Part shown: piece after piece, positions 59,844 through 64,000 of the stretch
Layout: the number at the start of each line of letters is the position of its first letter
Numbering within the stretch: position 1 is the stretch's first letter
From: CAZYFS01 sp964647465
GTDB lineage: Bacteria > Patescibacteriota > Minisyncoccia > Minisyncoccales > UBA1441
Assembly: GCA_964647465.1 (NCBI GenBank)
Contig: CAZYFS010000001.1
Span: 28,690 to 92,689 of the forward strand
Direction of reading: 5' to 3'
DNA: 64,000 bases
Notes under the pieces: generated by a model
The model's database searches: none
Seen by the model: only the letters and a program-made list of their open reading frames with translations
What the model was told of the DNA's origin: nothing
Translations under genes and position numbers: made by a program

Positions 59844-62114
59844 TTATAATCTATTTCTTCCCCTCGTTCCGGATCTTATTTTCTTCCTTTGCCGATTCAA
59901 CTGCTTTTTTAGTTTTGCTTGCCCGCGAACTTTTTCTCTTTTTTGTTTTGCAAGAGAAGGACCAGATTGAATAAAACCACCTTTTTCGCGAGCTCGATCT
60001 TGCATTCCTTTAGATAAAACCAACCCATTAACAATTTTTCCCACTTTTTTAAGAGATTCATCGAGAGATTTTTGAATCTCTACGGCGCTTTTGCCATCGC
60101 GAAGACCAATTCCTGATCTTGCAGCAGCCGTACTTTGTCGATAAAAGGCTAAAGATGAGTTTCTTGGCCGACCGGTATTTTTATTAATATCGGTGTAGAA
60201 ATCAGTTGTTTTTGGCGGGGCTGCTTGAATGGCATTACTAAATTTGTGACCCATTGTTTCAGCTGCTTTCGCCCATTGGTTTCCTCCCCAGAATTCATGG
60301 ATGGCGCTTTGGACACTAGAGGAGGCGATGGAAGAGCTTAATCTTTTGATTGCATCTGTATCGCCAGCCTTATCAACAATTCGATCAGTGTAACTATTGT
60401 AACCCTTTCCTGCTCGATCTTCTGCTTGTTGTTCCTTGGTGTAAGCTCCTGTTTCCTGAGCTATTCGCCCGAACATTTCTCCTAATTCTCCAGCGTAAAG
60501 TTCCTCTAGGGCCTTAGCTGTTTCTTTGGCGGTTTTATTGCCTTTAGCTTGTATGGCGGTTCGATATAATTTTTCTACGCCGACGTCATCAAGAGAAGAG
60601 TTTTTCTTAAATTGCTCAAAGTTTCCATCTTTAATTTCAGAGGCAACGATAGCTAATTGAGCCATTGGATTTATTGCCGAATTAAATCGAGAAACATTTT
60701 CATTGGTTGTTTTCCCTTTAGCTTTTTCCATGGCTACCTGAAGCGCTTTTCCGCGAGAAGTTGTTGTCATGGAGCTAACAGTTCTTCCGGTTAATCGTTT
60801 GGCATAACCACCGAAACCCTTTCCTTCTTCCATAGACATTTTTTCAATTGCTTCTTCTCCTCTTGCAACCCCAGATCTAGTGAAGACTCCTCGGGCTCCC
60901 CCCATAATAGCGTGACCAGTGCCAGCCCCAAATCCTGCATCGCCGGATTTTCTTAATTGTCGTCCTTCTGCGGCTCCTTGTTTAATCCCGACAATTGCTC
61001 CGGTGGTTCGTCGTACTGTTCCTACTCCTCCAGCCTTAAGTCCTTTCTTTAGCACTCCCTTCCCTCTATTGCCGATTGCCTTTGCTCTGCTTACAACAAG
61101 ATTGCTTCCGGTAGCGCTTACTTGCAGGGTAAAAAGAAAGCCAGCTATTAGGAAAATCATAGGAACGCTATATTGAGCAACGGTTGTCATAAAATTTGAT
61201 CCCGCTGTATTGTTTAGAACCATATTCGTTGTGGGTCGACTTACAGTTTCCTCAATTAATTTGTCGCTTAAGTAAATAACAAGAGCGGCAGGAATGCCGA
61301 TAATACTCCAGTTAATAAACTCCTTCCACCATCTTTGAAAATGTTTTTGACCAAAAGGAAAGATCCAAAGGAGGAAAGCAAGGGGCGAAATAATAATAAG
61401 CAACCAAAGAATGACATAACGCATCGCAAAGAGAAAAGCGAAAATCAAATAAATAAACATTGCGACAAAATTAAAAACGACAAGCAATAACCCTTTTGCT
61501 AAAGCAATCGCCGGATCAGCAGTAAGTCCTCCGCCTGTCAAAGTTGCAAACTGGCTTGCTATTTCTCCCCCCATTCCCGAGAGGAGAGTCGTGGTTTCTG
61601 GTAAAAAGATCCTGGTAACAACATTTGCTCCATCAATAATAATTCCACAAAGAGCAGGAGTGAAATTTATTAAAAGAGCGACAACAATAATTCGAAAAAG
61701 GGCCTGTTTTGTTTTAAAATTAGCTAGACTTAAAGCGGTTGCTAATCCTATATAGACTAAGCCAAGTATAATAAAGGACATCGAAAAATTCCTCATCATC
61801 GTCCATCCTTCTTGGACAATGAAGTTGTCAGGTCCGGTAAAACTTACTCCAATAAAAGAATCACTGATAACCCATTGAAAGATTTGTTGGGCGAATTCCA
61901 TAAAAGGAGCAGTTAGAGCAGTTAGGACAGCAAAAACAACCATTACTATTGCGTTGGAGAAAATATTCATAGCTCCACTTACTATCCCGAAAAGATCCCA
62001 AGAAAAGTTTGCTTCAGCCGAGAGAGGAAGAATTAAAATAAACAAAGAGAAGACAAAAACAAGACTAGTGAATAGTTTTCTTTTTTTGAAAAAACCTAGT
62101 AAAGAAAAATTCAT
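59844..62114 (-). CDS. VirB6/TrbL-like polytopic membrane protein with long basic tail
   Basis: 756 aa. A hydrophobic signal (about 13-33) is followed by at least six or seven membrane segments up to about residue 345 (AIVMVVFAVLTALTAPFMEF, MSFIILGLVYIGLATALSLA, FRIIVVALLINFTPALCGII, VFNFVAMFIYLIFAFLFAMR, YVILWLLIIISPLAFLLWIF). The C-terminal 400 residues are hydrophilic, rich in Gly, Ala and Lys, and end very basic (KLKKQLNRQRKKIRSGTRGR). VirB6/TrbL forms the inner-membrane channel of type IV secretion. No hits to a nuclease or peptidase motif are seen in the tail. It lies upstream of the rest of the cluster, beyond the SPFH gene. Confidence 0.78.
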   Translation of the reverse strand: MNFSLLGFFKKRKLFTSLVFVFSLFILILPLSAEANFSWDLFGIVSGAMNIFSNAIVMVVFAVLTALTAPFMEFAQQIFQWVISDSFIGVSFTGPDNFIVQEGWTMMRNFSMSFIILGLVYIGLATALSLANFKTKQALFRIIVVALLINFTPALCGIIIDGANVVTRIFLPETTTLLSGMGGEIASQFATLTGGGLTADPAIALAKGLLLVVFNFVAMFIYLIFAFLFAMRYVILWLLIIISPLAFLLWIFPFGQKHFQRWWKEFINWSIIGIPAALVIYLSDKLIEETVSRPTTNMVLNNTAGSNFMTTVAQYSVPMIFLIAGFLFTLQVSATGSNLVVSRAKAIGNRGKGVLKKGLKAGGVGTVRRTTGAIVGIKQGAAEGRQLRKSGDAGFGAGTGHAIMGGARGVFTRSGVARGEEAIEKMSMEEGKGFGGYAKRLTGRTVSSMTTTSRGKALQVAMEKAKGKTTNENVSRFNSAINPMAQLAIVASEIKDGNFEQFKKNSSLDDVGVEKLYRTAIQAKGNKTAKETAKALEELYAGELGEMFGRIAQETGAYTKEQQAEDRAGKGYNSYTDRIVDKAGDTDAIKRLSSSIASSSVQSAIHEFWGGNQWAKAAETMGHKFSNAIQAAPPKTTDFYTDINKNTGRPRNSSLAFYRQSTAAARSGIGLRDGKSAVEIQKSLDESLKKVGKIVNGLVLSKGMQDRAREKGGFIQSGPSLAKQKREKVRGQAKLKKQLNRQRKKIRSGTRGRNRL

Positions 62115-62125
62115 TAAATTCTTTT

Positions 62126-62998
62126 TTAATTATCCTTATTATACTTTATTTTATCTTTCTTGGAAAACACCTGGAAGAGCTTTCTCCATTCTTCTTGAGA
62201 AAGAGTTCCTGCTCGTCGCTGAGGGTTAATTTGACAATTCGTTAAATCCTCTATAATTTCTTCTTTTTTCTTTGGCCAAGCTGCTAATAAATTATTAATC
62301 AAGGTCTTTCGAGAAGAGGCAAATCCGATATTAACAAGGCCAATAAAATCATCTGGAACTTTTCTTTGTTCGCCAAAAATTATTTTTACAATAACCGAAT
62401 CAATGCGTGGTTTTGGCCAAAAAGAAGCTGCGGGCAAAGCTCCAACTAGATGAAATTGAGCAGTTTGTTGGCTTAGAATTGATAGTCGATTGGCTCGCGG
62501 GGGTTGGGCGGTTAATTTTTCGCCAAATTCTTTTTGAAGAACGAGGACAGCAGAAAGTGGCCGAGGGTCTAAAAATAATATTCGTTCTATTAAATAGGGA
62601 CTAAGAGAGTAAGGAGGATTTCCAATGATTTTATAAGTGGCCCAGTCTCTTTTTTCTGCCAATAGATTAAAAACGTCGTCAAAAATAACCAAAATAGATG
62701 GATAAGCGAGAGAGGCCTTTTTTAAGACGGGAATCAGGCGACAGTCTTTTTCAACAGCGCTTACTTGTTTTACGTGAGGGGCAATTACACGAGTGATTGT
62801 TCCTAATCCAGCTCCTATTTCAAAAACTCTATCTGTGAGTTTTAGTTCTGCGATTTGCCGGATTTTTTCTACAGCATTTTGGTCAATTAAAAAATGTTGC
62901 CCTAGTTTTTTCTTAGGGGTAATACCATATTCTTTAATGGTTTTTTTTGTCCAAGCTTCTAAGCCTTGATTTGTTTTATAGGAGAATTGACTTGACAT
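62126..62998 (-). CDS. rsmA: 16S rRNA (adenine1518-N6/adenine1519-N6)-dimethyltransferase RsmA (KsgA)
   Basis: 290 aa Rossmann methyltransferase: GITPKKKLGQHFLIDQNAVEKI (about 25-46), motif I VFEIGAGLGTITRV (about 58-71), AVEKDCRLIPVL, motif IV IIGNPPYSLSPYLIERIL (about 123-140), and the C-terminal helical domain FASSRKTLINNLLAAW. It dimethylates two adjacent adenines near the 3' end of 16S rRNA during 30S assembly. It is divergent from the LysM-M23 gene with a promoter overlapping its start codon, and its own end lies 12 bp from the VirB6-like start. Confidence 0.95.
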   Translation of the reverse strand: MSSQFSYKTNQGLEAWTKKTIKEYGITPKKKLGQHFLIDQNAVEKIRQIAELKLTDRVFEIGAGLGTITRVIAPHVKQVSAVEKDCRLIPVLKKASLAYPSILVIFDDVFNLLAEKRDWATYKIIGNPPYSLSPYLIERILFLDPRPLSAVLVLQKEFGEKLTAQPPRANRLSILSQQTAQFHLVGALPAASFWPKPRIDSVIVKIIFGEQRKVPDDFIGLVNIGFASSRKTLINNLLAAWPKKKEEIIEDLTNCQINPQRRAGTLSQEEWRKLFQVFSKKDKIKYNKDN

Positions 62999-63020
62999 AA
63001 GGGAATAAATACACTATTCT
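62992..63020 (+). promoter_or_regulatory. Sigma-70-type promoter of the LysM-M23 gene
   Basis: TTGACA (62992-62997), 17-bp spacer, TATTCT (63015-63020), with the ATG only 10 bp later, so the mRNA should be almost leaderless. The -35 element overlaps the rsmA start codon region on the other strand. Confidence 0.75.
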
Positions 63021-63030
63021 TGAAGACAAC

Positions 63031-64000
63031 ATGTCGATACCAAAGAGGGCCAATGAGATTTTTCTTGGCCTGAGCATTGTATTGTTGACAATTATTTTTC
63101 TGCCATTATCGAGGGCAGATTTTGAACCGGTAAGCTATCGCCTTAAAACAGATTCGCAATATATATCCGCTTCTTCCCAGGCGGAAGATTTTTCTTTTTC
63201 TTGGATGGAAATTATTCAAGGAACGGCCCTAAAAAGAGGAACATCGCCAGGGAAAATAGGCGAAAGTTCACAAGCAAGCTTAAATGAACCGGAATACAGT
63301 CATCGCGACCAGCTTTCATTTTATCATGTTCAGACTGGTGACACCATCGGCAATCTTGCAGAAAATTTTAATATTTCCAAGGATACCATTCTTTGGGCCA
63401 ATGATCTCCAGGAAAAAGACCTTTTAAAAGAAGGGAAGGAATTGATTATTCTCCCTGTCTCTGGAGTTATTCACTTGGTGCATAGCGGTGATACCCTTAG
63501 TCAAATTGCGAAAGATTATAAGGTTGACGTTGAAGGAATTACAGCTTTTAATCAAATAAACGAAGAGAATGCGATTTTGAGCGGAGATTTTCTAATCATT
63601 CCGCACGGGAAGAAACAATCAATCCCAACAAGAAAACTTGTTTCTATCGGGAACACCTCTTTTATTTTGCCGACCGAGGGCCAAATCTCTCAGAGGTTAC
63701 ATTGGTATAACGCCATCGACGTTGCCAATAAGTGTGGAACATCTGTTTATGCAGTTGCATCAGGAACAGTTCAGAAAGTTGGCTATACTTGGAATGGTGG
63801 TAACTATGTCCGCATCCTTCATGCCAACGAGATAAAAACTTATTATGGGCATCTCCAAAAAATCTTTGTTCGAGTTGGTCAAACGGTTGTTCAGGGACAG
63901 CCCGTTGGTTTAATGGGAACGACTGGGAAGCACTCAACTGGTTGCCATCTTCACTTTGATGTTATCGGAGCGGTTAATCCATTGGCAAAATATTCAATGG
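63031..64000 (+). CDS. Exported LysM-M23 peptidoglycan endopeptidase, partial
   Basis: The frame opens with ATG at 63031 and runs off the right edge (323 codons seen). A signal anchor (IFLGLSIVLLTIIFLPLSRA, residues 10-29) leads to two LysM domains (YHVQTGDTIGNLAENFNIS at 98-116 and HLVHSGDTLSQIAKDYKVD at 148-166), then an M23 peptidase domain from about 210: LHWYNAIDVANKCGTSVYAVA (222-242), GGNYVRILH, TYYGHLQK (H274) and the HxH motif GCHLHFDV (H306, H308). Active-site residues look complete. It should cut or remodel peptidoglycan cross-links at the cell surface. The end is outside the window. Confidence 0.92.
   Translation, partial: MSIPKRANEIFLGLSIVLLTIIFLPLSRADFEPVSYRLKTDSQYISASSQAEDFSFSWMEIIQGTALKRGTSPGKIGESSQASLNEPEYSHRDQLSFYHVQTGDTIGNLAENFNISKDTILWANDLQEKDLLKEGKELIILPVSGVIHLVHSGDTLSQIAKDYKVDVEGITAFNQINEENAILSGDFLIIPHGKKQSIPTRKLVSIGNTSFILPTEGQISQRLHWYNAIDVANKCGTSVYAVASGTVQKVGYTWNGGNYVRILHANEIKTYYGHLQKIFVRVGQTVVQGQPVGLMGTTGKHSTGCHLHFDVIGAVNPLAKYSM

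Noticed and set aside
1..64000. Recoded UGA (code 25) as in Gracilibacteria/Absconditabacteria
   Set aside because: UGA serves as stop in infC and greA at expected protein ends, and conserved proteins read through without in-frame UGA.
1..64000. CRISPR arrays, insertion sequences, prophage, integrases
   Set aside because: No regularly spaced repeats, transposase or integrase frames or phage structural genes were seen.

Overview
The window looks like a chromosomal segment of an uncultivated bacterium of the Candidate Phyla Radiation (Patescibacteria), probably a Parcubacteria-type lineage. This is inference. It rests on the AT-rich sequence, extreme compaction (many TAATG/ATGA overlaps, convergent genes overlapping at their tails, no gene-free stretch above 300 bases except the tmRNA locus), characteristic variants of housekeeping proteins (ArgRS with a changed HIGH motif, MurE-like ligase without the usual N-terminal domain, stand-alone 5'-3' exonuclease), and a PrgI/VirB4/VirB6-like surface machine. 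UGA acts as an ordinary stop (infC, greA), so the Gracilibacteria UGA=Gly code does not apply. Few genes have a clear Shine-Dalgarno, and several promoters sit so close to the ATG that the mRNAs should be leaderless.

Layout. 1-19,764 is a continuous minus-strand run: the 5' part of a 2-oxoacid:acceptor oxidoreductase alpha subunit, glmS, leuS, tatD, metG, rsmI, an AI-2E-type permease, an M16 peptidase, glyS, a surface protein, recO, ileS and argS. Five aminoacyl-tRNA synthetases lie here. The IleRS carries an inserted histidine-phosphatase domain. 19,830-21,674 is a plus-strand translation block: smpB, ssrA (tmRNA, overlapping the smpB 3' end), infC (apparent AUA start), rpmI, rplT. 21,664-28,826 (minus) has a Nudix hydrolase, polX, a flippase-like membrane protein, a tandem HD protein, greA, an amino-acid permease, an EF-Tu-domain-like protein, tRNA-Arg(CCG) and a Trm9-like methyltransferase, the last divergent from an Elp3-like gene.

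30,435-46,537: murE-like, rpsT, holA, mutM, two response regulators, a histidine kinase, a kinase-less membrane/coiled-coil protein, a 5'-3' exonuclease and tsaE; then plus-strand genes for a degenerate DHH-like protein, a PilB/GspE ATPase, a lamin-tail surface protein, yebC and ruvC; then tyrS (minus) and a class A penicillin-binding protein.

46,572-50,949 is the replication-origin neighbourhood: dnaN and dnaA (minus) facing rnpA, yidC and jag (plus). DnaA boxes lie in both flanks of dnaA, and rpmH is missing from its usual place.

50,953-62,114 is a type IV secretion-like cluster: two large VirB2/TrbC-like membrane proteins with big exported domains (one with two cysteine-rich clusters), a small membrane protein, VirB4 ATPase, a TraC N-domain-like protein, a PrgI/VirB3-like protein, an unknown protein and a long VirB6/TrbL-like protein. 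No relaxase, coupling protein or VirB8/9/10 is visible. An SPFH/stomatin-like gene with unusual composition, its own promoter, a strong Shine-Dalgarno and a terminator sits inside it. The window ends with rsmA and a divergent LysM-M23 peptidase cut by the edge.

The window joins translation (aaRSs, rescue, initiation, tRNA modification, rRNA methylation), replication initiation, cell-wall synthesis and a surface machine. Most worth a second look: the T4SS-like cluster with its cysteine-rich pilin-like protein, the IleRS-phosphatase insertion, the Elp3/Trm9-like pair, and the non-AUG starts of infC and rsmI.
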